In this document: one piece after another, positions 1 to 6,568 of the stretch
Numbering within the stretch: position 1 is the first letter of the stretch
How the letters are laid out: every line of letters starts with the position of its first letter
Assembly (NCBI GenBank): GCA_022826515.1
Contig: JAJDUT010000069.1
Coordinates: forward strand, 1 to 15,237
DNA: 15,237 nt
DNA from: Candidatus Latescibacterota bacterium
Lineage (GTDB): Bacteria > Latescibacterota > UBA2968 > UBA8231
Direction: 5' to 3'
Position numbers and translations under genes: made by a program
The notes under the pieces: model-generated
Seen by the model: only the letters and a program-made list of their open reading frames with translations
Told to the model about the DNA's origin: nothing
The model's database searches: none

Positions 1-51
1 GCGAGCTTTCTCCTGGTCGATCACGAAAACGCCGGTTAGTATAATGCGCAT
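1..51 (-). CDS. VOC/glyoxalase-family protein, N-terminal fragment (runs off the left edge)
   Basis: Only the first 17 codons are inside the window, reading MRIILTGVFVIDQEKAR on the minus strand. This matches the opening beta strand and 'V-x-D-Q-x-K-A' turn typical of VOC (glyoxalase / bleomycin-resistance / dioxygenase fold) proteins. The ATG at 49-51 is preceded by a purine-rich Shine-Dalgarno stretch (AAAGAAAGGGA) in the 27 bp after the stop of the ArsR-family gene, so the two are almost certainly cotranscribed. ArsR plus VOC is a common pairing in which the regulator controls the enzyme-like partner. Function and substrate cannot be given from 17 residues. The family call rests on N-terminal resemblance and on the neighbour. 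Confidence 0.6.
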   Translation of the reverse strand, partial: MRIILTGVFVIDQEKAR

Positions 52-78
52 ATCTGGTGTCCCTTTCTTTTCGTAGAA

Positions 79-351
79 TTACTTGAGCCATCGATCCATC
101 ACAGCCTTGAGGGGTTTATCGTTGAAGACAAGCATCCGATACTTTCCACGCTTCTCTGAGCTTACGATCCCTGCTTTCTCCAGGACATCAATGTGCTTCG
201 CCAGGGCCTGCCGCGAGATAGCGACTTCATGCCGCATGATCAAACGAGCCGTGAGCTCGTAAAGCGTCTGCTCTTCGCGCTCACAGAGCTCGTCCAGCAT
301 CAACCTCCGTGTTGGATCCGCGAGTGCCTTGAAGACTAGGTCCTTGTGCAT
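79..351 (-). CDS. ArsR-family winged-helix transcriptional regulator
   Basis: A 90-residue protein starting MHKDLVFKALADPTRR, the standard opening of ArsR/SdpR-type regulators. A winged helix follows: 'LYELTARL' (helix 2), 'SRQALAKHIDVLEKAGIV' (recognition helix and turn), and a wing 'SSEKRGKYRMLVF'. There is no ELCVCDL-type cysteine motif, so metal sensing is unlikely; this subgroup usually represses itself and a downstream enzyme or VOC gene. The reading frame is open 13 codons further upstream, to 390, but the ATG at 351 is chosen for two reasons: family alignments begin at this methionine, and the -35/-10 boxes lie inside the longer version. The next gene, 27 bp downstream, is a VOC-family gene. 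Family is certain; the ligand is unknown. Confidence 0.85.
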   Translation of the reverse strand: MHKDLVFKALADPTRRLMLDELCEREEQTLYELTARLIMRHEVAISRQALAKHIDVLEKAGIVSSEKRGKYRMLVFNDKPLKAVMDRWLK

Positions 352-360
352 GTACACAAT

Positions 361-390
361 ACAATACGCAACAATAGAGTTGCATGTCAA
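361..390 (-). promoter_or_regulatory. Promoter and candidate operator of the ArsR-VOC operon
   Basis: On the minus strand a perfect -35 box TTGACA (385-390) is followed, after 18 bp, by TATTGT (361-366) as the -10 box. The spacer holds the inverted repeat CAAC-N6-GTTG (369-382), a plausible autorepression operator because it sits between the boxes. Transcription would start near 354, only about 3 bases before the ATG at 351, so the message may be leaderless or nearly so. The boxes are seen directly; operator function is inferred. Confidence 0.6.
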
Positions 391-590
391 GGAGCGATTT
401 CGGCGGAGTCCGCTCCCCCTAGCGGGCTGTCATCAGGAGTAGGCATCGAGTAGATGATGACCGCGACCGAGCGGTGAGGATAAGGAACAAATTAGTACAC
501 GAGGGAAGGTTCCTCTCAGAGAACACCGGCTGCCGCGACAAGTTCGAAAGCGCAGTCCGCCATTTCGAGAAAGCGAAACGAGCGGCCAGA
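391..590. other. Non-coding stretch with a short GC-rich palindrome
   Basis: No believable coding region is visible here. The only structure I see is nested dyad symmetry at its left end: GGAGCG (391-396) with CGCTCC (411-416), and inside it GCGGA-G-TCCGC (403-413). It lies directly upstream of the ArsR -35 box and could be a regulatory site or part of a bidirectional terminator, but no T-run follows. The rest, to the toxin-antitoxin promoter, looks unstructured. Confidence 0.4.
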
Positions 591-630
591 TTGACGCTAG
601 ATTATATTTGTAGTAATGTTCCTACAAATA
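591..630 (+). promoter_or_regulatory. Toxin-antitoxin promoter with a perfect 9-bp operator palindrome
   Basis: A -35 box TTGACG (591-596), a 17-bp spacer and a -10 box TAATGT (614-619) make a good sigma-70-type promoter 31 bp before the antitoxin ATG. The perfect inverted repeat TATTTGTAG (605-613) / CTACAAATA (622-630) flanks an 8-bp centre that contains the -10 box. This is the layout expected of an autorepressed type II toxin-antitoxin operon, where the antitoxin or the complex binds the palindrome and blocks polymerase. Sequence is direct; binding is inferred. Confidence 0.75.
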
Positions 631-649
631 GAGAAACGGAGGTTTGGCA

Positions 650-907
650 ATGAGAATTACAAGCGTTACGAGCAGGGAGTTCAATCGAGATGTGAGCAAA
701 GCTAAACGAGACGCCGCAACCGGGCCGGTTCTCATTACCGATCGCGGTCGTGCGGCACACGTCTTATTAACCATTGAAGACTATCTCAAGATCACTGGCA
801 AGGAAGAAAGCATCGTCGAATTGCTGGCCATGCCAGAAGCCGCTGACATAGATTTTGAGCCGCCGCGTTTGCATTGTGCAATGTATAGAACGGCGGATTT
901 GTCCTGA
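650..907 (+). CDS. Phd/YefM-family antitoxin
   Basis: An 85-residue protein beginning MRITSVTSREFNRDVSKAKR. The N-terminal part (about residues 1-55) has the Phd/YefM DNA-binding pattern: 'S-x-x-E-F-N-R-D-V-S-x-A-K', then 'GPVLITDRGRAAHVLLTIEDYLKI'. The C-terminal part ('ADIDFEPPRL...YRTADLS') is the usual toxin-wrapping tail. The ATG at 650 is chosen over an in-frame TTG at 644 because GGAGG (638-642) is 7 bases from the ATG but only one base from the TTG. Its TGA overlaps the toxin ATG by one base (TGATG), indicating translational coupling. It should neutralise the PIN-domain toxin and, with it, repress the operon through the palindrome at 605-630. Family call is firm; specificity of binding is inferred. 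Confidence 0.88.
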   Translation: MRITSVTSREFNRDVSKAKRDAATGPVLITDRGRAAHVLLTIEDYLKITGKEESIVELLAMPEAADIDFEPPRLHCAMYRTADLS

Positions 908-1338
908 TGTACCTACTCGACACAAACGTCGTTGCGGAACTGAGAAAAGCGAGGTCCCGCAAAGTCGATCAAAAGGTCTTGGCGTGGGCAAACAGCGTTT
1001 CCGCAGTGTGCCTCTTTTTGTCGGTTATCACGATTTTGGAACTCGAAGTGGGTACCCTGCTGATCGAGCGTCGAGACCCAAAACAGGGAACGGTACTCCG
1101 TTCTTGGCTCAATGAGTATGTCATGTCGGCATTCTCGGACCGCATTTTGCCAGTCGATACTGCGGTAGTCCAACGGTGCGCCAAACTGCACGTTCCCGAC
1201 CCGCGTCCTGACCGCGATGCGCTTATTGCGGCTACGGCATTAGTTCACGGGATGGCGATGGTCACCCGCAACGTCGATGATTTTACTCCCCTAGGTGTTG
1301 AAATAGTGAATCCTTGGGAATACGTTCAATCCGCTTAA
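907..1338 (+). CDS. vapC: PIN-domain ribonuclease toxin (VapC/FitB type)
   Basis: A 143-residue single-domain PIN protein, the normal size for VapC/FitB toxins. The acidic metal-binding residues are all visible: D5 in the opening 'MYLLDTNVVAEL', E45 in 'SVITILELEVG', D104 in 'DRDALIAATALVHG', and D125 in the final 'VTRNVDDF' with the conserved N122. In this family they coordinate Mg2+/Mn2+ for RNA cleavage, often of tRNA or rRNA; the target here cannot be read from sequence. It shares a one-base stop/start overlap with the antitoxin gene and has no other ribosome site of note. All catalytic positions are intact, so the toxin is probably active. The following gene, 64 bp on, is unrelated. Confidence 0.9.
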   Translation: MYLLDTNVVAELRKARSRKVDQKVLAWANSVSAVCLFLSVITILELEVGTLLIERRDPKQGTVLRSWLNEYVMSAFSDRILPVDTAVVQRCAKLHVPDPRPDRDALIAATALVHGMAMVTRNVDDFTPLGVEIVNPWEYVQSA

Positions 1339-1402
1339 TATCTGCTGGATTTCCGTTACCTCAATCCCCGCTGCTATGAACTTCGTTTAGGACGACTATA
1401 AC

Positions 1403-2374
1403 ATGAATATCGGACTCTGCGCCTGGAGCTTTACCGGCGCTCACAAAGAAGCTGGCCGCGCCATTGACCCCCACACCCCCGAGGGCCTGACGCGTCTAGC
1501 CCGCGCCAACGGCCTCCGCAGCGTCGAATTTGCGTCCCAATGGTTGGGCGACTGCTCGCCCGAGGAACGGGCAGTTTTTGCCGAGATTCGCGCCGACCTC
1601 GACCTGTTCTTGGACACGGGCGGCGACAACTACGCCGAAGACATCGCGCCGCTGCGCCAAGCCATTGAGACGGCGCACCAAACTGGTGCCCGCACCGTGC
1701 GCACGACCGTCAGCCGCCTCCTCGAAGGCAACCGCACCAAGTATGGTGCCGAGGGGATGCGGGACTACATCGAAGCCTTGGTACGGCCCTTCAAGGAAGT
1801 CATGCCGCTCGCCGAGGAATACGGCATCCCAGTGGGCATTGAAAACCACCAGGATTTGAGTTCGTGGGAATTGCTGTCGCTGTGCGAAAAAGTCGGTAGC
1901 CCGCAACTGGGAGTTACAATGGACGTAGGCAATGCCTTTGCCGTCGGCGAGCATCCCTTAGCCTTTGCCGAGCGGATTTTGCCAATCCTCAAACACGTCC
2001 ACATCAAGGACTACACGGTCCACCCCACGCCCTCGGGCTATCGCCTCAAGCGCTGTGCCATCGGCGATGGGGTAGTCGATTGGCCGGAGATCATTGCGCT
2101 ATTCGACCGCGAGGTGCCGCATATTCAGGGCTGTATTGAACTCGGCGCGAGCGCCGCCCGCCACATTCGCCTGTTGGAAGAGGACTGGTGGGCGACCTTT
2201 CCCGAGCGCCCTCTCCACGAGACCATACATGCCATCCGCACTCTGCATCAGGCGGCTGGCGATCCCTACGACTGGCAGACGCCGCATGAGCGCGGGGAGA
2301 GTGCCGATGTGCGGGTTGCTTATGAGCTGGAGCAGTTTGAGCGGTCGGTGGCGTATGTGCGAGGGGTTGCCTAG
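1403..2374 (+). CDS. Sugar phosphate isomerase/epimerase family protein (xylose isomerase-like TIM barrel)
   Basis: A 323-residue protein of the AP-endonuclease-2 / xylose isomerase-like TIM-barrel superfamily. The divalent-metal ligands can be placed: E147 in 'VGIENHQD', D174 in 'VTMDVGNAF', H200 in 'KHVHIKDY' and E246 in 'GCIELGAS'. The C-terminal extension 'DPYDWQTPHERGE' beyond the barrel is not diagnostic. Such enzymes isomerise, epimerise or dehydrate sugars and cyclitols. The substrate cannot be assigned, but the sulfatase gene at 3247 and sugar-acid-type enzymes at 6569 and 9324 fit catabolism of carbohydrate-derived compounds. The ATG at 1403 follows a modest Shine-Dalgarno (AGGACG, about 8 bases away). 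It is separated from the sulfatase gene by a compositionally different nuclease-like gene. Confidence 0.82.
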   Translation: MNIGLCAWSFTGAHKEAGRAIDPHTPEGLTRLARANGLRSVEFASQWLGDCSPEERAVFAEIRADLDLFLDTGGDNYAEDIAPLRQAIETAHQTGARTVRTTVSRLLEGNRTKYGAEGMRDYIEALVRPFKEVMPLAEEYGIPVGIENHQDLSSWELLSLCEKVGSPQLGVTMDVGNAFAVGEHPLAFAERILPILKHVHIKDYTVHPTPSGYRLKRCAIGDGVVDWPEIIALFDREVPHIQGCIELGASAARHIRLLEEDWWATFPERPLHETIHAIRTLHQAAGDPYDWQTPHERGESADVRVAYELEQFERSVAYVRGVA

Positions 2375-2425
2375 GAATGGATTAGCCGAATTGGGTTAGC
2401 TATCACAAGTACGGGAAATAGACTT

Positions 2426-3217
2426 ATGCCGTATCTTGCAGATTTGATCAAAGAACACCGCGGTAAAATAAGACAACGTCTCCATCTAAACAGCGGGCGT
2501 TGGTGCAGGTTACCAGAGCGCCTTGCAAAATGTGAAAAGGAAGATGTCTGTGCAGACGAACAGCTCTGGACCTTTCTCGCTGCGTGTGGTTATGCGATAG
2601 GTGGTGCCGAAGGCGTAAAGAAACTCACCAAAACACTCACCGGCTCAGATCTGTGCCAACCAGACTGTGCAAAGATATGGATGGAAGTCACGCCATTTCC
2701 TCCAAGAAAGGGCGAGCCCAACACCTACCTCGATTTGGCCCTAGGTACAATTGCAAAGAGGGGGGAAAGTGGGATAGGGCTAGGGGATCAGTCGCCTTCT
2801 TGTTCTTGGATATGCTTCTGTGAGATGAAGTGGTACGGGGACATAGCTACTAGAACAAAATATGATATTCACCGAAACCAACTGGCTCGCGTAATAGAAA
2901 ACGCCCTCTATTTCAATGATAGTAGCGATGTTTATGTTGCACTCGTCACCCCTAAAGCCTTCAAGAATAATGATGTAAAGTCCCGGCTCTATCAGTACAA
3001 ATTTGAGGAATACAACAAGACAGATCGGAACTGTCTTAAGAAAGACCTTGATAAGTGTATTCTGCCCAAAAGAAAATATCCAGATAATATAGCAGATCGG
3101 GTAGATAAGCTTAAACTCCGTTGGCCTACGTATGACTGTATATTCAACAGCATTCCCGACAGTGAGATTAGCGAAGAACTGGAGAAATTCTGGCGAAAAT
3201 GCGGACGTTCACAGTGA
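2426..3217 (+). CDS. Unrecognised protein, probable PD-(D/E)XK-fold nuclease
   Basis: A 263-residue protein that I do not recognise by name. Its centre has the layout of a PD-(D/E)XK nuclease core: D103 in 'YLDLALG', then E133-M-K135 on a hydrophobic strand ('WICFCEMKWYGDI'), then Q152 in a helix 'RNQLARVIENAL'. In that fold the Asp and Glu bind metal, the Lys is catalytic and a Gln often follows. The N-terminal 90 residues are cysteine-rich (C27, C36, C42, C54, C77, C81) and charged, with no signal peptide or membrane segment. Its DNA is visibly richer in A/T and AAA/AGA-type codons than the genes on either side, suggesting recent acquisition. The Shine-Dalgarno site is weak (GGGAAA). No methylase or partner gene adjoins it, so it may be a solitary defence nuclease or a non-enzymatic relative. 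Confidence 0.55.
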   Translation: MPYLADLIKEHRGKIRQRLHLNSGRWCRLPERLAKCEKEDVCADEQLWTFLAACGYAIGGAEGVKKLTKTLTGSDLCQPDCAKIWMEVTPFPPRKGEPNTYLDLALGTIAKRGESGIGLGDQSPSCSWICFCEMKWYGDIATRTKYDIHRNQLARVIENALYFNDSSDVYVALVTPKAFKNNDVKSRLYQYKFEEYNKTDRNCLKKDLDKCILPKRKYPDNIADRVDKLKLRWPTYDCIFNSIPDSEISEELEKFWRKCGRSQ

Positions 3218-3246
3218 TTTTTGGCCCTTTCTAATGGAGCTAAACC

Positions 3247-4743
3247 ATGCCTAATCGCCCCAACATCCTCTTCGTCATCTCCGACCAACTCATCGCCGCT
3301 CTGACCGGTGCGTACGGCCATCCTGTCGTCCAGACGCCGCACTTGGATCGCCTTGCTACCGAAGGCGTTCGCTTTGACTCGGCTTATACTCCGTTCCCCT
3401 TGTGCGCTCCGGGCCGCGCCTGTATCACCAGTGGACGCCACGCCTCGGAGATCGGCGCTTGGGACAACGGCGCGCTTTTGGCCGCGGACGTGCCGTCGTA
3501 CGCCCACTATCTCAGCAACGCGGGTTACGACACCGTGCTTTCGGGCAAGATGCACTTCGTCGGCCCCGATCAGGTACACGGCTTCCACCGCCGGCTGACG
3601 ACCGACATTTACCCGCCCGACTTTTCGTGGGTCAAGGAAGAGTGGATTCGCATTAAGGAGACGAAGGGGGAAGACTACGAAGAGGTCATGGACAGCCGCC
3701 CCACGTACAACGCCGGTGGCTACACTGGCCAAGCCGTGCGCGTCAACTTCTGGCACAACGCTCTCAGCTACGACGAAGAAACGCACTTCCGTGCCGTCGA
3801 ATACCTCCGCGCCCAACGCGGCGATACCCCCTTCTTGCTCTGCACCTCCTTCCACCATCCGCACGAGCCATTCCATCCGCCGCAGGCGTATTGGGACCGC
3901 TACGCAGACGCCGAGATCGCCATCCCTGAATTCCCGGCCAATCTCGATGAGACCTACTCGGCGATGGATCGCTGGCTCAACGCCTACCACGGCACCCGCC
4001 GCTTCGACTTGCGCGACCCCGAGAGTCTGCGCCGCCTGCGCCGTGCGTACTACGGCTTGGTGACATACCTCGACGACAAGGTCGGCGGTCTGCTGGCAAC
4101 GCTGGAGGAAACGGGCCAGCTCGACAATACGGTGGTGGTCTTTACCTCCGACCACGGAGATATGCTGTGCGAAAAGGAGATGGTACAGAAGCGGTGCTTT
4201 TACGAATGGTCTTGCCGCGTTCCTCTCATCGTCCGCTTCCCCGACCAGTGGCAGGCTGGCGCTGCTGTCGAGACGCCTACCTCACTGCTTGACCTGCTGC
4301 CGACGTTTTGCGAGTTGGCCGGTGCCGAGGCGAGCTTGCCCCACGATGGCACCAGCCTGCTGCCGATCATTGAGGGTCAGCAAGCGGAACGCCACATCTT
4401 CGCTCAAGCCCACGAGGCGGTGGGTGCGCCTTGCATCATGGTCCGCGAGGGTCGGTTCAAATACAATTACATCCACGGCCACCAGCCGCAGCTTTTTGAC
4501 TTGGAGAGCGATCCCGGCGAGTGGAACAACCTCGCCGGCGCAGCCGAGCACGCCGCAACTGAAACGCGCCTGCGCGGACTGATCCTCGACCGCTTCGACC
4601 CCGATAAAATGGCCGCCGACAACCTCGACAGCCTCTACCGCCGCCGCCTAATCCGGGACGTGATGTACAAGCACGACGCCTCGTGGAATTACCCTACGGA
4701 CTTCGATCCGAGGCGAGGGGCACTCGACCAGTATCGTCGTTAG
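3247..4743 (+). CDS. betC: Choline-sulfatase-like sulfatase
   Basis: A 498-residue type I sulfatase, close to the usual choline-sulfatase length. D13-Q14 ('VISDQL') and D302-H303 ('TSDHGDM') are metal-site residues. C53-A-P-G-R57 is the C-x-P-x-R motif whose cysteine is converted to formylglycine. K101 and H103 in 'SGKMHFVGPDQ' and H204 in 'HHPHEPF' are active-site positions. The block 'RLTTDIYPPDFSW' and the C-terminal 'RRRLIRDVMYKHDASWNYP..DFDPRRGALDQYRR' resemble the choline-sulfatase C-terminal domain. In that family, choline-O-sulfate is hydrolysed to choline and sulfate. No Bet choline-oxidation genes are nearby, so another organic sulfate is possible. No signal peptide is present, so it should be cytoplasmic, as BetC is. 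The ATG follows GGAG (3236-3239) at 7 bases. Odd point: Gly replaces the usual Ser of the CxPSR motif. Confidence 0.8.
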   Translation: MPNRPNILFVISDQLIAALTGAYGHPVVQTPHLDRLATEGVRFDSAYTPFPLCAPGRACITSGRHASEIGAWDNGALLAADVPSYAHYLSNAGYDTVLSGKMHFVGPDQVHGFHRRLTTDIYPPDFSWVKEEWIRIKETKGEDYEEVMDSRPTYNAGGYTGQAVRVNFWHNALSYDEETHFRAVEYLRAQRGDTPFLLCTSFHHPHEPFHPPQAYWDRYADAEIAIPEFPANLDETYSAMDRWLNAYHGTRRFDLRDPESLRRLRRAYYGLVTYLDDKVGGLLATLEETGQLDNTVVVFTSDHGDMLCEKEMVQKRCFYEWSCRVPLIVRFPDQWQAGAAVETPTSLLDLLPTFCELAGAEASLPHDGTSLLPIIEGQQAERHIFAQAHEAVGAPCIMVREGRFKYNYIHGHQPQLFDLESDPGEWNNLAGAAEHAATETRLRGLILDRFDPDKMAADNLDSLYRRRLIRDVMYKHDASWNYPTDFDPRRGALDQYRR

Positions 4744-4836
4744 GCAATCACGTTACGCCCCAGATAAACGACGCAGACAAGCCGTAGCTGACCTCTATAT
4801 TAGATGGTATGACTAGAACAAGCTAGGAGAAACCTA

Positions 4837-5955
4837 TTGGCTTTTGAGTCGGTTGATGCACTTCAAAAAACTCTGGCGAACACGGTCTTTAAGTACGCCA
4901 AGAACAACAAAAAGAAGGCCGCAGGCCGTGCTTTGGGAACACTCGTCGAGATCATTACATTTTATACCCTTCACATGTGGAATCTCCGCGACCATGTAGT
5001 CATTGAGCGCTCAGTGCCTGAGTTCGCCAACCCTGACATATTGCACAATGTCGAGTTTTCGCTTCACCCCATTCAAGCTCAGCACGAGGTCAAAATCGCC
5101 CCACTATCCCTTCCCCTCACGCCCGCAAAGATCAAGCGCCACTTGTCTTTCCTACAAGAAACTACCGTCAAGTCAACTCAGGTGCTTAGCAGAGACGCCA
5201 TGAAGCGCAATGCAACCGTCCTTGTAGAGAGCGAAACTGGTCCAGTTATTGCTAATGTTGATACATTGAATGATTCTAGTTGTAGGCTCACCGTATGCGA
5301 ACTCTCCACTGATCCGTTCGCGATCTTTGAATGCAAGCGCGTGGGCGTGGAGGAAGGGATGCGAAAAGGACCACAGACGATTGAGAAAGCAAAACAGGGC
5401 GCTTACGTTGCACGATCTGTCTCTTCTCTACAAAAAGTGCGGCTTCGGAATGGACAGTTTCAAGGTGTCATGGAACAACCCAACGGTAGCTTCCTAACCG
5501 GCCTCTACGACGAAGTACTCAGAGAAGTCATCGACTCGTCATCGGTTGTCGAATTCGCTGGATTCATACTCACCGTTGGTGTTGTCAGCAACCATGGTAA
5601 CTGGTTTACCTCTGATAACCACAACAAGGAACTTCGCGTACTGGCTCAGTCATACGACTGGCTCTTATTTCTTACCGACGCTGGGTTATCTCGGTTTATT
5701 GACAGGCTGCTGCTCAACCCTACACCAGAACTGGAACCTGCTCGTGAGGCGTTCTTGGCAAGCTATCCCCGTAGCTCTGGAACGAATAGATTCACCAAGG
5801 TGCGCATGGCCGTTGACTCAGATGAAGCGCTCCGAAGCTACTTCACGGCGCACGAAGCCGAGGTCGAAACGTGGTTTAACGTCATCTCTCCCCATGACGG
5901 TACGATTGAGAATCTACAGAGTGATCTGCGGAAACTTGCTGCAAAAGGCTGGTAG
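4837..5955 (+). CDS. Probable type II restriction endonuclease
   Basis: A 372-residue soluble protein. The start is TTG at 4837, supported by AGGAGA (4825-4830) six bases upstream; the second residue is A. The central block 'TVCELSTDPFAIFECKRVG' carries E165-C-K167 on a hydrophobic strand with D159 just before it, the catalytic pattern of PD-(D/E)XK enzymes. It is followed by a polar conserved-looking helix ('GPQTIEKAKQGAYVARSVSSLQK', residues 178-200). An N-terminal lysine-rich helix (18-31) may contact DNA. The gene directly precedes an adenine DNA methyltransferase with a 14-bp gap, which is the main support for a restriction role. Its composition is more A/T-rich than the flanking metabolic genes. 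A TATATT (4796-4801) is a weak -10 candidate with no good -35. Recognition sequence unknown. The role is inferred from motif plus partner. Confidence 0.68.
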   Translation: MAFESVDALQKTLANTVFKYAKNNKKKAAGRALGTLVEIITFYTLHMWNLRDHVVIERSVPEFANPDILHNVEFSLHPIQAQHEVKIAPLSLPLTPAKIKRHLSFLQETTVKSTQVLSRDAMKRNATVLVESETGPVIANVDTLNDSSCRLTVCELSTDPFAIFECKRVGVEEGMRKGPQTIEKAKQGAYVARSVSSLQKVRLRNGQFQGVMEQPNGSFLTGLYDEVLREVIDSSSVVEFAGFILTVGVVSNHGNWFTSDNHNKELRVLAQSYDWLLFLTDAGLSRFIDRLLLNPTPELEPAREAFLASYPRSSGTNRFTKVRMAVDSDEALRSYFTAHEAEVETWFNVISPHDGTIENLQSDLRKLAAKGW

Positions 5956-5969
5956 GAGGAAGACTAGGC

Positions 5970-6566
5970 ATGACTGCCGGACGTAACAATGCTGAAGTGC
6001 TAAGCCAACATTGGTGCACTCCGCCAAAGTACGTTAACGCGATACGAGAGTTTTTCGCCGAATCAGTCGCGCTGGACCCATGCTCCAATCGCCATTCTAT
6101 CGTGGGGGCGACTGTAGAATACTCTCTACCTGAGACTGACGGATTATCAGCGTCGTGGAATTACCCTACCGTCTTCGTCAATCCTCCATACGGCAGGGAC
6201 CGGGAGAGAGGCACCACGATTCGAGATTGGCTGCGAAAATGCACCGAGGCTCATTTACAACATGGTGTTGAGGTGCTCGCCCTTGTGCCTGTCGCTACGA
6301 ATACTCGCCACTGGAAACAATACGTGTTCGGTGCTGCTACTGCGGTCGCATTTCTCTACGACACCCGGCTACGCTTTCTCGTAAATGGGAGGGACGGTGG
6401 CAAGGGTGCTCCAATGTCCTGCGCGATGGTCTATTGGGGCCCGCAGTACGAGCGCTTTGAAAAGATATTCGTCCGCTTTGGAGCAGTCGTTGGCGTTAGG
6501 CATCTACATGGAAAACTCGTTGGCACAGGCGAGCATTTGGATCTGTTTGAAAGAGTGGAAAACTAA
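5970..6566 (+). CDS. DNA N6-adenine methyltransferase (phage Dam-like family)
   Basis: A 198-residue protein of the small DNA N-6-adenine-methyltransferase family better known from phages (Dam, PF05869-like). Visible signatures are 'QHWCTPP' (13-19) near the N-terminus, 'ALDPCS' (34-39) as the SAM-site strand, and 'VFVNPPYGR' (68-76), the NPPY catalytic motif of adenine-N6 enzymes. 'LVPVATNTRHW' (105-115) and 'FLYDTRLRFLVNG' (128-140) are also typical of the family. It transfers a methyl group from S-adenosylmethionine to adenine in a target site. AGGAGG overlaps the stop region of the upstream nuclease gene, 14 bp before this ATG, so the pair forms one R-M unit in the order R then M. It converges on the FAH-family gene with only 2 bp between the stop codons. 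Family call is strong; target site unknown. Confidence 0.85.
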   Translation: MTAGRNNAEVLSQHWCTPPKYVNAIREFFAESVALDPCSNRHSIVGATVEYSLPETDGLSASWNYPTVFVNPPYGRDRERGTTIRDWLRKCTEAHLQHGVEVLALVPVATNTRHWKQYVFGAATAVAFLYDTRLRFLVNGRDGGKGAPMSCAMVYWGPQYERFEKIFVRFGAVVGVRHLHGKLVGTGEHLDLFERVEN

Positions 6567-6568
6567 CG

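Noticed and set aside
767..1191. Several open frames over the toxin-antitoxin pair on both strands
   Set aside because: They overlap two strongly supported, translationally coupled genes and lack ribosome sites.
2992..4155. A 387-codon open frame on the minus strand opposite the sulfatase gene
   Set aside because: It lies wholly antisense to a well-supported sulfatase and part of the nuclease gene, has a valine/arginine-rich low-information composition typical of GC-rich shadows, and has no ribosome site or family motif.
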